NCBI RefSeq assembly: GCF_020497125.1 | Contig: NC_059079.1 | Coordinates: 16,449,553 to 16,513,552, forward strand | Direction: 5' to 3' | DNA length: 64,000 bases | DNA from: Mauremys mutica | Lineage: Eukaryota > Chordata > Testudines > Geoemydidae | Shown: positions 35,598-47,153 of the stretch, piece after piece | Layout: each line of letters starts with the position of its first letter | Numbering within the stretch: position 1 is the stretch's first letter | Program-made: the position numbers and the translations under genes | The notes under the pieces: model-generated | What the model was told of the DNA's origin: nothing | The model's input: only the letters and a program-made list of their open reading frames with translations | Databases searched by the model: none

Positions 35598-38215
35598 TTA
35601 TTTTCGGTGAGGGGGGTATGGGACTTTGTGGCGGGGGAGTGCGGTTGCAGATACACTGCAGGGTGTGTCTGTCCTCCTGCGGTCCTGCAGAACATCCACA
35701 AGGCGCCTGAGCGTGTCCGTTTGCTCCCTCACTAGTCCAAGCAGCGTTTCAGTCGCCTGCTTGTCTTCCTCACGCCACCTCTCCTCCCGTTCGCTGTGTG
35801 AGCGCTGGCACAGAGAGACGGTCTCCCTCCACTGGCTCTGCTGGTCCGCCTCTGCTAGGTAGCAGCCCATACGTTCCTCGAACATCTTGTCCCTTGTCTT
35901 TTTCTTTCGCCGCCTAATCTTTGCCAGCCTCTGCGAGGGGGATGCTGTGGCAGGTCTGGAGACAGTGGAAGCTGTGAGATGGGAAACAGGGAGTGAATTC
36001 CTTGCAAAGATACATTTTTGCGAACAATTAACTGAGTCTAGGCTGTCTCTGTGAATTCTGGGTTGAGACCCCTGTGCCTGCTGGGGCACAAATCATTTTC
36101 GCGGTGGATTCTGGGTAAATGTCGCCAGTCATTACTTCCTCCGGGAAAGCAACGGCAGAAAATCATTTCAAGCCCGTTTTCCCAGAATTGCCCTGGCATA
36201 CGCCATAGCGTGGCAACCATGGACACTGTTTTGCCTTTTGTGTATGTCACCGTATGTGTACTAGATGCCGCTGACAGAGGCGGGCCAGCAGCGCTACACA
36301 GCAGCATGCTTTTGCTTTTGCATGACAGCAGAGATGGTTACCAGCCATATTGTACCATCTACCATACCATAAATTGGTAATAAGATGGTAATAAGATGGG
36401 CATGGTTGCCTATCCTTTTGCACTGCACCATTTGGTGCTGTCATAAGTACCCCTGGCCGAGCAGCCAGGGGCGCAAAAGCCAAAATTGGGAATGACTCCC
36501 TGAGTCAATCCCTCCTTTTTGGTATCTAAAAATAGAATCAGTCCTGCCTAGATTATGGGCAAGTGTACTAGAGAACCACTGTATCATAGAACCAGAGAGC
36601 ACAGCTGCTCTGTGTCCGATCCTGCATAAATTTGGAGCTGTATGCTATTCACAGGGGGTGCTCCTGCAACAACACCACCTGTTCATTCCGCCCTTCCCAC
36701 AGCCTTCCTGGGCTACCATACCATTGTCCCACCACTTGTGTGATGAAGTAATAAAGAATGCAGGAATAAGACACAGTGACTTGTTTGTGAGAAATGAGTG
36801 GAAGGAAGCCTCCAGCTGCAATGATAGTCCAGGCAGGACATTAATTACTGTGGATGAAGGAGCCCATCATCCCTCTGCTAGTCCAGGGGCAATTCAATCT
36901 TTTCTTTACACAGGAAGGGTGGGGGCTGATGGAGCTCAGCCCCCTGTTGCAATGATGAGGACGGTTACCAGCCATACTGCACCATCTACCATGAAAAATT
37001 AGGGCCAGGCGCCCTTGATCGACCTCACAGATGCTAGTACGCATGGTTACCAGTCCTTTTGCACTGCCCCATGTGCCAATAGGCTGATGATGAGGACGGA
37101 TACCAGTCTTTTTGTACCATCAGCCATCCATAGCGTGGGGGGAGCAAGGATGTTGGTGTTGAGTGCTGCACCATCGCGTCTATCTGCAGCGTTCAGTAAA
37201 GATAGGGTGACATGTAAAAGAGTCAACAGAGGATTGTTTTCACTTCTGGTGGTGGGTGGGGTGTGTGCGCAAATTGCCGAACTATGCCCTGACCCACCGC
37301 AGACACTGTGTTTGACCCTAGAAGCATTTGGAGCTCATCCAAGAATGCAAATACTTTTCGGAGACAGCAGGAACTGTGGGATACCTTGCGTCCTCATTCC
37401 CCCCTCCCTCCATGAGCGTCCATTATATTCTTTGGCTTTCCGTTACGCTCGTCACGCAGCTGCGTGCTGAGTCTGTGCTATGCCGTCTGTCCGTAGATTT
37501 TTTTAAAAATACTTTGGACCAGGCGTAAAATTACAGTAATTACCCTAATTAGATGCAGGAGTCTCCGAGCGAGATCACCCTGAGGACGGTCACTGAAGGA
37601 GATAGAGAGCGCATGCTGCGTGAAAGCTAGCACGAACCAGGGCCCGATGCAGCCGTGCTCGGGGAGGCAGTGCTCCCTGAGTACCTCATGAAAGCCTTGC
37701 GCGGAAAAGTGTGCTACCACGGAGCACCCAATAAGGCAGCTCTCCCCAGGAACCTCCTGCTGATGCTTTTCAGTTAACGCAAGGAGAGCTTCGTGGAGAT
37801 CTCCAAGGATGATTTCTGTTCTATCCCCATATATAGAGAGCCCTCCTTTTCACACAGTTAAGATTCCTGTTATATTAAGAATAAAAGTTAACATGGTTAA
37901 AGCACTTACCGACTGCTCCTTCCCCTGATTCAGGATCCGGGTTCATGGCCGGGGAGGGTTGGTAGGGGATCTCCGTGACGGTGATGAATAGATCCTGGCT
38001 GTCGGGGAAACCAGCGTTCTAAGCGCTCTCGCCTGCCTCGTCCTCCACAAACCTTTCCTCATCTTCCCCGTCCGCGAACATCGCCGAGGAACTGTCCGTC
38101 GACACTGTCCCATCGTCAGAGTCCACGGTCACTGGTGGGGCAGTGGTGGCAGGCTCCGTAGCGTCCGTTTGCTGGAGAGCTCTGCATCGTTGCAGGTGCT
38201 GCGGAGCTCGCCCCG
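35598..38215 (-). pseudogene. Harbinger Myb-like accessory gene, two exons, DNA-binding half missing
   Basis: The second exon (35971-35598) encodes STVSRPATASPSQRLAKIRR, then RKKKTRDKMFEERM and REQTDTLRRLVDVLQDRR. A minus-strand acceptor CATCTCACAG and a donor GTAAGT after 37910 splice it in frame to an acidic first exon (TAPPVTVDSDDGTVSTDSSS; PDSQDLFITVTEIPYQ). Such proteins normally start with a Myb/SANT-like DNA-binding domain that brings the transposase to the element. None is present. ATGCAGAGCTCTCCA near 38180 looks like the original start. One in-frame TAG interrupts the first exon after GESA. Confidence 0.75.
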
Positions 38216-39789
38216 ATGTCCAGCCAGGACGTCAGATTCAAAGTGCCCAGACAGGAAAATGAATTCAAATTTTCCCGGGTCATTTCCTGTGTGGCTGGTC
38301 AGAGAATCCAAGCTCTGACTGCTGCCCAGAGCGTCAACAGAGTGGTGCACTGTGGGATAGCTCCCGGAGCTACTAAGTTCGATTTGCATCCACACCTAGC
38401 CTAATTCGAGCTAGCCATGTCGAATATAGCGTTACTCCACCTGTCGGGGTGGAGTACCGAATTCGAACTAAAGAGCCCTCTAGTTCGAATTAAATGGCTT
38501 CCTGGTGTGGACGGTTGAGCGGTTAGTTCGAATTAACGCTGCTAAATTCGAATTAAAGTCCTAGTGTAGACCAGGCCTTACTTGTAGATATAGCACATGG
38601 CTAGCCTTGCTGCTGCTTATTAATTCTATATCTTCTTGAGCTAATAAAGCAAAGCATGTTTTATGAGTCAATTGGGGCTTGGTCTAGCCTTGAATTGTTA
38701 AATTGTGGTCATTGGTACATTTGCTTTTTGATATTTTAATAAGCATTATTACAGTCATGCAGCCTTAGCTCATGCTTTGCAATGTTAGATGGAACTTCTG
38801 GAGCATGCTTTCTGCAGTTTTCAAGTTACAGTAATGTTTAAGGCATTGTACATCCATGATGCAATTCAAGTGCTATGATGCTGTACAGAAAAGCTACGTT
38901 AATTAGCTTTTGTTTCAGGGGAACTCTTTAATTAAAACCCTGGGTTTCATTTATCTCTTTTGTAAAATAAGAATATTGCCTTTTGAACTGATGCTTCATG
39001 CTCCATTGGGTCCTGGTCCATGTGGCCAGAATCCTTGTTCATCTGCGGTTTCTATGGACCAAGCCTTTAGGTTCACTTTAAAGTTTTCTTGGTCGTTTTG
39101 TGATGACCTTGGTAGCTGCTGTTGCCCCCTACACTATATCTAGAACATCTCCCTTCTCATGTTGGTAAATAGTAAAGGTACGACAAGTAGTAACTTCAGC
39201 TGCTGTGTTCTTGCACCCTCATGGTATTATCTGTCACCCTGCCCTTGAAGGGTTCATTCCTGTGGAGCTGCATGTTTAAAAACCTTCACTGAAAGGCAAT
39301 ATAAATTTTGAATCAGCTTTGTGTAAATGTACATTTGGGGGAGAGAGGGAAAGGTTTGTCATTTTATTTGAGTGGTTGAATAGCTTAGGAACTGGTGATA
39401 GGTTTAGAGCCTTCTACCTAATTTAAGTCATCAGACTAGAAGTTGTTTTCATGTGATAGTTGTGCCATATCTCATGGAACTCTGTTTGGTAGTCTCACTC
39501 CAGGTTGCCATGGTCAAGTGTCCATTTCACCAAAATCTACCACTATGCAGGAACCAAAGAATTCTGTCCCTTTTGCTGTTTGACCCTTAAAGGTAGACCC
39601 AATAGGTGGGTAAAGTTACGTGCAGTGAAGGGACTTTTTTGTGGCTAAATGCAGTGTAAGAGTCCGGTGCGGGGGCTCGGCCCTCTCAGGTGCGGCCGGG
39701 AGCCAGGCCGCCTCACTACACGGCGGCAATCAGCAGTCAGTCTCTGAAGGTCCAGGGGTTCCGCCCCTCAGGCAGGGGCTGAACAAAAG

Positions 39790-40250
39790 GCACACAGTCA
39801 ATAAAGCCCAGCCCCTTAGTCAGGGCGGGGCAGCGAACAGCAGTTCTAGTCTCAGGTCCTTACAGCAGGAGCTGAGCACACAGAGTCAATAAGGTACGCC
39901 CAGGCCCTCAGTCAGGGCGGGGCAGCGAACAGCAGTTCTAGTCTCAGGTCCTTACAGCAGGAGCTGAGCACCCAGAGTCAATAAGGTAAGCCCAGGCCCT
40001 CAGTCAGGGCGGGGCAGCACAACAGCAGTTCTAGGCTCAGATCCTTACAGCAGGAACTGAGCAACACCAATAGTCAGTAAGCCCAAGCCCTAGGTCAGGG
40101 CGGGGCAACAACCAATAGTTCAAGGGGCTCAGGTCCTTGTCCCAGGAGCTGAGCAACAACAAAAGTTCAAGGGGCTCAGGTCCTTGTCCCAGGAGCTGAG
40201 CAACAACAAAAGTTCAAGGGGCTCAGGTCCTTGTCTCAGGAGCTGAGCAG
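39790..40250. repeat. Minisatellite arrays within the LTR-like element
   Basis: An approximately 85-bp unit (CAGTCAGGGCGGGGCAGC ... CTTACAGCAGGAGCTGAGCA) repeats about four times from 39820 to 40115. A shorter unit of about 45 bp (AAAGTTCAAGGGGCTCAGG ... CAGGAGCTGAGCAACAAC) then repeats about three times to 40250. Confidence 0.9.
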
Positions 40251-40599
40251 CAATCAGGCAAGTGTAGGCTTCTGTGCCTGCACGCTGGTGTGAGGGGGAG
40301 ACTGCCACCCGTGAGTGGGGTGGCAGGGGGGACACAGGCCCACCCACTCCACTGTGTCCCAGCCCGGGGCCCTATTAGCAGCTATCACTGCCGCTGGTCA
40401 GTGGGGTCCTGACCGCAACACACTGACATGGGCACCTCGGTGCCTACAGCCTGACAGGGGTCGGCTACCCCCAGGCTACACTCCATCTCCCCCTCTATGG
40501 GTACCTGCTCGTCTCTGGGGTCGGGCGCGGGGTCCCACACCATGGGCTCCCCGACGTGCGGAGGGCTGGCTGGCTCGGGCTGCTCCTCAGGACTCGGGT

Positions 40600-40790
40600 C
40601 GGGGTAGCGCTCGAACGGCTCCTCGGGGTACCGGGCTCGGGGCAGGCTCGGCCAGTCCTCCTCAGGGTACCGGGCTCGGGGCAGGCTCGGCCAGTCCTCC
40701 TCCGGATACCTGGCTCGGGGAAGGCTCGGTCCGTCCACCTCCGGATACCTGGCTCGGGGAAGGCTCGGTCCAGCGGGAGCTCGGTCAGGA
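40600..40790. repeat. 48-bp GC-rich tandem repeat within the LTR-like element
   Basis: The unit GGGCTCGGGGCAGGCTCGG with a TCCTC...GGTACC spacer occurs about four times. It is a multiple of three, so the minus strand reads a 16-residue repeat [13 protein letters not shown] inside an open frame of 204 codons (40999-40385). Confidence 0.92.
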
Positions 40791-40839
40791 GCGTCTATCC
40801 TCTCCGGCCGCCGGGCAACAACTGAGTGTTGGGGCCGGG

Positions 40840-40900
40840 CCTTTATACTTCCTGTCCCGCCCCTTGACTTCCGGGGGGCGGGGACAGGCGGCGGTGGCTC
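40840..40900 (-). promoter_or_regulatory. Candidate LTR promoter (GC boxes and TATA)
   Basis: On the minus strand GGGGCGGGACAGGAAG is followed at once by GTATAAAGGCCCGG. The GC box and TATA spacing looks like a core promoter, with initiation expected about 30 bases further on. Prediction from motif layout only. Confidence 0.45.
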
Positions 40901-42622
40901 CGCCCACTGAGGTGGCTGTTCTGGTTCCTCCCTCTCAGGTGCGGCCGGGAGCCAGGCTGCCTCACTACATGCAGGATTTTGATTTCTGGGGCTATCCATC
41001 AGACATTTGACACCACTTTAAAAAATACTTCAAATGGCTGTCATAATTATGTAGGGCTTTATATTACATTTTTTGCTGTAAATTAATCATATCTTAAAAT
41101 GTAGACCATATTATGTACTTTCAGAGGAGAGACTAAGTAGATGTTTAACAATATGTGTGGCTTGTAGTTTGCATAAGAATTGTTGTATCTTATAAAACAG
41201 GCCTGGAGAGACACAGGTGGGTGAGCTAATAATTTAGCAGTATGTCATGATGCCTACATAACTGCAAAATACTATTGCTAAACAGAATTAATGTTGATCT
41301 CTTCATTTTGATTGAAGTAGTTTAATGAGAAAAATGGCTGACTAGCAAACACTCCTGTAACTTGGGGACATATTTATTTCTGTGAAACCATAGGACCGGA
41401 CCACAATAGGCGAAGTACTGGTACAAAATGAACTAGTTAAACCGAAATATAGTGTATAAGTCTAATAGAAGCTCTGTTTGCAAGAACCTTAATATATCAT
41501 AAAGCCACCTCTTACATAATGTTTTGTAACTGGGATGAGACATTGTTTGTGAATACTGAATAGAGTGAGCCTCCTAAAGAATGGAGAGAAGTAGATTACC
41601 TCTTCAGATGGCAAGGTGGCCATTTGCATAATTCCCATTTTACCTGTTCAATGCCTAACAAGAATTTAGAATAGCCTGGTAAAGAAATCTGCTAGTGAAG
41701 ATCTTTGCAGGAAATTGGATTGGTAATATATAGTCAATTTTGCTTTGTAAGGAAGAGTGTGCTTGGGATGTAGAGCAATGACTTGAATTCATTTGAACGA
41801 TTAAAAAAAAAAAGAGAGAGAGAGAGGAAACAGCCCTAAAAACATCTCTTTGTCTTCAGGAGCTGGGTAAAAGGAATAAAATTCTCAGGTAAAAACATAT
41901 CACGTTTGTTAGGGAAAGAAAAGAGGCTAAAGTTTCTACTTCTATCCTCTTGGTTTGGAAAGGTTTTTTTAAATAGCCCTTTCTTAAGCATGTGCTGCGT
42001 CATTTCTCAGTCATGATTATGCTCTCTGTATATATGTGGAAAGCACAAGTCACCATGGTATCTATGCACCAAATACAAAAATTGTTTCAGCATTATTTTA
42101 GTAAGACCATTTTCTCTGCTTCAACTATAGTAGTGTTGTATGTTCCATTGGCTCTTTTTGGTGTGAGACCTTTAAAGAAGGAAGAAAACTCCTCATCTGT
42201 CATATCGCTGCCTCTACTGTGCAACGGGTGTGTGGTGCATGTGCTCTAAAGGAGGTGAAACATGCTCATCTTCACCTATTGCAGAAGGGAGTTCCATAGC
42301 TGAGCACCATTCAGTAAAACACCTTTTCCTCCTGAGCTTCATCCTCAGTAGTGTCAGAGTAGTTGTCCCCTAAGTGCTGATGACAATATTCATGGAGTCA
42401 TGTGTAAGAAGAAGTGGTCCTCATGTAAATTGATCCTTGACCAATGAAGACCAGCACCTGCCTTCTGAAACTTGTAACACTGATTTTAATCAGTGATGGT
42501 TCATTGTGGATCTTCTTCCTTATTTCAAACAAGCATCACATCACATAAATGCTCTCTGATTTTATCATGAGCTATTTAGGAGCAATGTTTTGTTTTGTTT
42601 TTTAAAACAATCTCTTTACTAG

Positions 42623-42715
42623 GATCACAGTGGCACTGAACATGCAAGCAGTGAAGAAGATTGCAGCTCAGAAGTTGTCATGAAAAGCTCGACTGACGAT
42701 GAATGTATCAAAATG
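42623..42715 (+). CDS. PATJ: PATJ linker exon, symmetric (0-0), acidic and Ser-rich
   Basis: The exon follows CTCTTTACTAG and precedes GTACGT. It is 93 nt, exactly 31 codons, entering and leaving on codon boundaries. It encodes DHSGTEHASSEEDCSSEVV and then a Ser/Thr/Asp-rich end. The SSEED core resembles the linker of mammalian PATJ as I remember it (SGTEP followed by SSEED), but the rest has diverged. Several Ser residues lie next to acidic residues in a casein-kinase-2-like context, which is inference only. Because it is symmetric, skipping it would not shift the frame. Confidence 0.85.
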
Positions 42716-43174
42716 GTACGTGTCACTATCTTTAAAGAAATGTGTTTAGTCATCCACAAAATTCAAAGCTTGAAAAGTGCTAACATAATGGGTCAGGGAC
42801 ACTCCTAACTGTGGTGCAAGAGCATGAATAAAAACCTCAGGGCAGACTGTTAAAACACCATGGCACAAACCCCAGATTGGTCATGAGTCCTAAACTTAAT
42901 GCAGCTGGTTGGTGAAATCTAAGTGCAAACTCCTCAAGTGTATTAACAGCCTAAAACAAAATCACAGACAGTTCCGTTTTGATACTCCGGTCTGTCTTGT
43001 CACCCATGTGAGGTATCTTTGTGATAGATGGCTCTTAAACCCAAGGATCACAGCAATATTCATTTTACTCCTAGTCTCAAAGTACCAGTCACTTTCCCAA
43101 TACCTTGGATCTCACATGGAAACAACGCTTGTAGCCATTCCTGTAATAAATTATATGGAGATGTATTAAATAGG

Positions 43175-43373
43175 AAAAGCAGCAAAGAATCCTGTGGCAC
43201 CTTATAGACTAACAGACTTTTGCAGCATGAGCTTTCGTGGGTGAAGATTGCATCCGAAGAAGTGGGTATTCACCCACGAAAGCTCATGCTGCAAAACGTC
43301 TGTTAGTCTATAAGGTGCCACAGGATTCTTTGCTGCTTTTACAGATCCAGACTAACACGGCTACCCCTCTGAT
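43175..43373 (+). mobile_element. Penelope-like foldback insertion with 12-bp TSD and hammerhead-like core
   Basis: The duplication AAATAGGAAAAG lies at 43168-43179 and 43374-43385, overlapping the element's first AAAAG. The left arm (GCAGCAAAGAATCCTGTGGC) pairs with the right arm. On + the core is CCGAAGA (43254-43260), stem GTGGGT-ATTC-ACCCAC, and GAAA (43278-43281). The constant 3' end CTAACACGGCTACCCCTCTG follows. Confidence 0.88.
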
Positions 43374-44434
43374 AAATAGGAAAAGGAAGCTAGTCATTTA
43401 CATGGTTAAAGCAAGTGAATATAGACACATGAATTAGTTAGGTTTTAAGTGGTAATAGAGGCTTCTATAACCAGCAAGCTCAATTTGCCCTTCAGGGTTA
43501 ACCCAGAATAAGGAGATGGGGATCTCTTCCTTATGCCTAAGAAACTTCTTGCTCCTCCAAAATCTCTCCAACACAGAGATCCTTAGTTCCTTTTGTTTGG
43601 TATTTTTATCACCCTCCTGCCATATGCTCTCAGTTGCAAACTCAATTGATGAAAATGAGTCATGCGAGTGCACTCCTCTCCCCTCTCCCCCCTGGGAGGG
43701 AAGGGGGAGAAGGGTTGCAGAACAACTCTAAGAGCCTTTAGTACTCTTGTCGATGATTCCTCAATCCAGATGTAGGGAGTTGCCAGTTGTAAGATCCAAC
43801 ACGGCCAGTCTGGTATCAGTGGGTTTCCTCTTTCCGGATGGGTGTACAAGGAGCCTCTAATTAATGGCCCTCTCCTGTATGGTGATTCATGCAGTCATAG
43901 AGGCTCGTAATACATCCCTTCAAAGATTACACTGCAATATGGAACGCAGATATTACAAGTAAGATTAATGAATGCAGCAACTCACAAGAATTCAATAGAA
44001 TCCAAACGCTTTCTTATAATTCTAATACATATCCTATCAGTATTAACCCACAAGTGAGCCAGACAGATTTCAGCTACGTATATATCAGAGTTCAGCGGGG
44101 ACATGGGGACTTTGTCATGAGCTGGTGCCTGGTCTTCCAGCATCACAGAGCCTCATTCTGTTTTCACGCTGTTGTTGTGCAATTAAGTTTTAGTGAGTAA
44201 CTCCTGATTTATCTAAGTGAGAGGAAAATCAGGTGTATGATTTCCTACACCTGTTCATATGATTGAGATGTAAATACAATTTGTTCTATATTGAGGTACT
44301 GCGGTTGTATGCAGCTCCCTGGTCCTTCCCTTGAGCTATACTCAGCAACAAGGCATTCACATCTACTTTTGTCGGCAGTATCTTCCGTACTCCAGAAAAA
44401 AGCTTGTGGCTGTAAATCACACTCATATTTATAT

Positions 44435-44535
44435 CCTAGCTTCACAGATTTTTAAAATCAAAAGGACCATTATCATCATCTAGTCTGTCCCCGTGCATAA
44501 CACAGGCTATAGAATTTCTGCATCAAATCCATAAC
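44435..44535 (-). mobile_element. CR1 3' tail fragment
   Basis: AAAAGGACCATTATCATCAT, then CTAGTCTGTCCCC and ATAACACAGGCTATAGAATT, is a reversed CR1 terminus of a diverged subfamily. Confidence 0.7.
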
Positions 44536-45614
44536 TTCTGGTTTAATGTGGCACTGTCAGAGTGTGCACTGTAATAAATATCAAACTCTGCATTGATACG
44601 TGGTGGTGGTGGTTGTTTAATGTGTTAGGATTGTGCGTTATCAGAAATCTAGAATTCCTGGGGTTGTGCTTTAATCTTCTTTTAAAGCTCTGTTAGAGGT
44701 TAAAATAGAGAAATCCTAAGTATGCTGAGGAGTGACTAACCCACAGAAACATAAAATTTCTTGGGACAATCATTTTGTCTGCCTCCCAACCATCCACCCC
44801 ACACACAACAGTTTAGTATAGTTCTTAATTGAGACATGCTATTTATGCATAACGATGTGAGGTATTTTCATTGAAGGAATGGCTTTTTTGTTTGTTTTGG
44901 GGGAGTTGTTTTTCTTTTTCTTCACAAAGTCTTTGGTTTTTGCAAACCTATTTGTTTTTTGAAAATATTTGAACATCACAAACAAATATTTGGAAGTCCA
45001 CTGAGTTTTTGCAAAGAACCAGAAGTTGATATAGTATTTGAGCATTGAAATCTGCCACCAAGCTAACATTGGTTTGTTTGTATTCCTGATTGACAAAGCA
45101 CTTGTGTTGAATATGTGCATTTGAATTGTCCAAACCACCCCGGAAGTTCTGCAATGTTAATGGGCCTGAATACAAATGAACTGGAGTTTTAATGCATGGA
45201 TTCTAACTGTAAATGCAAATTTTTGTTACTCTACCTGCCTTATTTGGCATACTGCAGCTGGGAAACTGAGATACAAATTACGATGAAAAAAATACACAAT
45301 GTCTGAAGTGGTTGAAAGAGACAAAGAACAGTTAGGAAAAAAGCTTGGGCAGATATTATGGTGTAGATTATAGTGCAGGAGATGAGGGCAAGAGATGTAG
45401 TTGGGAGTGGCATTTTGGAATTCTTTGAAAATGAGGTGAAGCATGAGTTTAATGTAGAAGACTGGAAGCTATTTCAGAGATCCAGAAAGAGCGAGGGGGA
45501 AGATGTGGCTGGAGCAATGCGAAGGGAAGATTATGTTGGCAGCTGCATTTTGCATGTAATGGAGCAGAAAAGTTGGGAATTGGAGAAACCAGTGAGGATG
45601 AGGTTGTAGTAAAT

Positions 45615-45726
45615 CAGGGTTTTGGAGCTGTGCTCTGGCTCCGGTCAGGCTCCAGGCAAAAACCTGCAGCTCCACTGCTCTGGAGCTGCTCTGCGCTCCA
45701 GCTCTGGGCTCCATGCCAAAGCCCTG
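45615..45726. mobile_element. Small hAT-type MITE rich in GGAGCTG
   Basis: The 112-bp element starts CAGGGTTTTGGAGC and ends CATGCCAAAGCCCTG, imperfect inverted repeats. Flanking GTAGTAAAT and GTAGTAAT are nearly the same 8-bp site. The interior alternates GGAGCTG and CAGCTCC. Confidence 0.65.
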
Positions 45727-45984
45727 GTAGTAATTAAGACAGGAAGTTATGAAAGCATGAACTAAGTCATTGGCAGTAGAGGTGGACAAGAATGGATGAA
45801 TGAGGGAAAGAGTCCAAAGAAAACAATGGAAAGATGTGGGGAAAGAAGGCATCAATATGATACTCAGATTACAAATTTAGGTGACCGGAAGGATGTTAGT
45901 GTGTCAACAATGACAGAGAGCAAGAAGAGAAGAATTTAAGGTGAAAGATAAGATTGTTTTTATAATAATATACCTAGCTCTTAT

Positions 45985-46155
45985 ATACCACTTTTTATCA
46001 CAGATCTCAAAGCACTGTACAATGGAGCTCAGTATCATTATTGCCATTTTACAGATGGGGAAACTGAGGCACAGAGCAGTGACTTGACTTGCCAGAGCCA
46101 GGATTAGAACCCAGCTCTCCAGAGGTCCAGTCTAGTGCTCTATCCACTAGGCAGT
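45985..46155 (-). repeat. MIR-type SINE
   Basis: A well-preserved reversed MIR: ATTTTACAGATGGGGAAACT, GAGGCACAGAGCAGTGAC, GATTAGAACCCAGCTCTCC and the box-A-like end TCTAGTGCTCTATCCACTAG. Confidence 0.85.
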
Positions 46156-46290
46156 GTAGTCTTGATCCAATATATGTTTGGTGTACATCCACTGAAGTAA
46201 CTGGATTTACATTGGGGTGAGTTTAGACCATTGAGTCTGTCAGTAATGACCTTGCACTCAGTGGTCTCCAGTCACTCCAGAGTCAGTATC

Positions 46291-46326
46291 ATCCATCTAT
46301 CTGTCTATCTATCTAACCTATCTATG
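46291..46326. repeat. (TCTA)n microsatellite
   Basis: ATCTATCTGTCTATCTATCT and further imperfect units. Confidence 0.88.
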
Positions 46327-47153
46327 GAGTTGTCAGACTGAAGAGAAGGTGAAAGGTTAGGGACAGGGAGATGGATTTGGAGGATGGATATAGTGCTGTT
46401 AGGTTAACCAGGAACATCCTGGTGGTTTCAGATGATACTGACCCTGGAGCAAGAGGTAGAATAGGCTGTAAAAATAGTGAACAGTAGGCTGTGTAAGATC
46501 TTTATCAAAACCCAAATTTTGAAAATTACTTGGTGAATCATGGCAAATAACTCTAGAATGTGGAGTTGATAAAGGGTGTTGGAGATTTCAATAATATTGC
46601 TATATAAATACTCATTTTTATAAGTGGCTTAGCAGTTGTTGCTTTCCTCCAAGCCAGAATGTTATGTGTTCAATGCCCATACTGCTACTTTAACTTTTTG
46701 CTCTTTGCTAACACTGCAGGTCTGTGTTCAATGACTCATTCTTTAGATGACATGATAAACAGAGATTCCTGCTGCCAGTCTCTTGGTGACTGTCAAGGCC
46801 AAAGGAAAAAGATGTGTTGTTGCTGAGAGCATAATATTTCCCCTATTGCCCATAGAGTCACGTCACCACGAGTGTTCACCTTATTTGTAAATTTATGATG
46901 AAAAAATACAAACTTACATACAAAGTGATTCAACTCATGTTGTCCATTAACTCTCTGTAAATGTGTCAGGCTGCCCTGGGACAGTCTATGCTGCCCGTTC
47001 ATTGCTTTTAGAAGTGCAAAGTTACATAACTGAATTGGTCATGGACCTGTTTGGATAGAGAGGAGTGGAAAGAAGGGAATTTTTTTCTCAGCTGGGATCA
47101 ATGAAAGTGCTACCAACTAAATACAGTGCTAACTGGGTGGTGGAGGTTAGCTG

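Larger units (their letters stand above)
33961..38579. mobile_element. PIF-Harbinger DNA transposon, 4,619 bp, with two damaged genes
   Basis: The ends AAGGCCTTGTCTACACTA and TAGTGTAGACCAGGCCTT are inverted repeats, flanked by ACT on both sides (33958-33960, 38580-38582). The 3-bp duplication fits PIF-Harbinger. Subterminal TTCGAATT-type motifs recur in both orientations. Inside are a transposase fragment on + and a Myb-like accessory gene on -, arranged convergently. Poly(A) signals AATAAA on + (34859-34864) and on - (35432-35437) lie between them. Confidence 0.9.
39655..40969 (-). mobile_element. Solo-LTR-like element, 1,315 bp, with TSD and internal tandem repeats
   Basis: It starts TG (TGTAAGAG) and ends CA (CTCACTACA), with a perfect 5-bp duplication TGCAG at 39650-39654 and 40970-40974. 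On the minus strand GGGCGG boxes and GTATAAAGG near 40850-40840 form a promoter-like cluster 120 bp from one end. That suggests minus orientation with a short U3. A 39-bp direct repeat with CAGGTGCGGCCGGGAGCC occurs near both ends (39682-39720, 40930-40969). No internal retroviral genes accompany it. The family is unknown to me. Confidence 0.72.
32734..42622 (+). other. PATJ intron, 9,889 bp
   Basis: A GTAAGA donor and TACTAG acceptor bound it. More than half is two large insertions, the PIF-Harbinger element and the LTR-like element. Nothing is recognised in 33615-33957, 38583-39649 and 40975-42622, apart from a short A-run followed by GA repeats at 41803-41828. Confidence 0.85.

Noticed and set aside
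39790..40250. The regularly spaced repeats as a CRISPR array.
   Set aside because: The units are contiguous tandem minisatellites without unique spacers, in a vertebrate intron.
40385..40999. An open frame of 204 codons on - as a host gene.
   Set aside because: It lies inside an LTR-like element bounded by a target-site duplication and owes its length to a 48-bp tandem repeat. It is reported as a property of that element instead.
45985..46155. MIR copies carry box A/B-like tRNA sequence.
   Set aside because: They are tRNA-derived SINE remnants without a cloverleaf or intact promoter; no tRNA gene is claimed.
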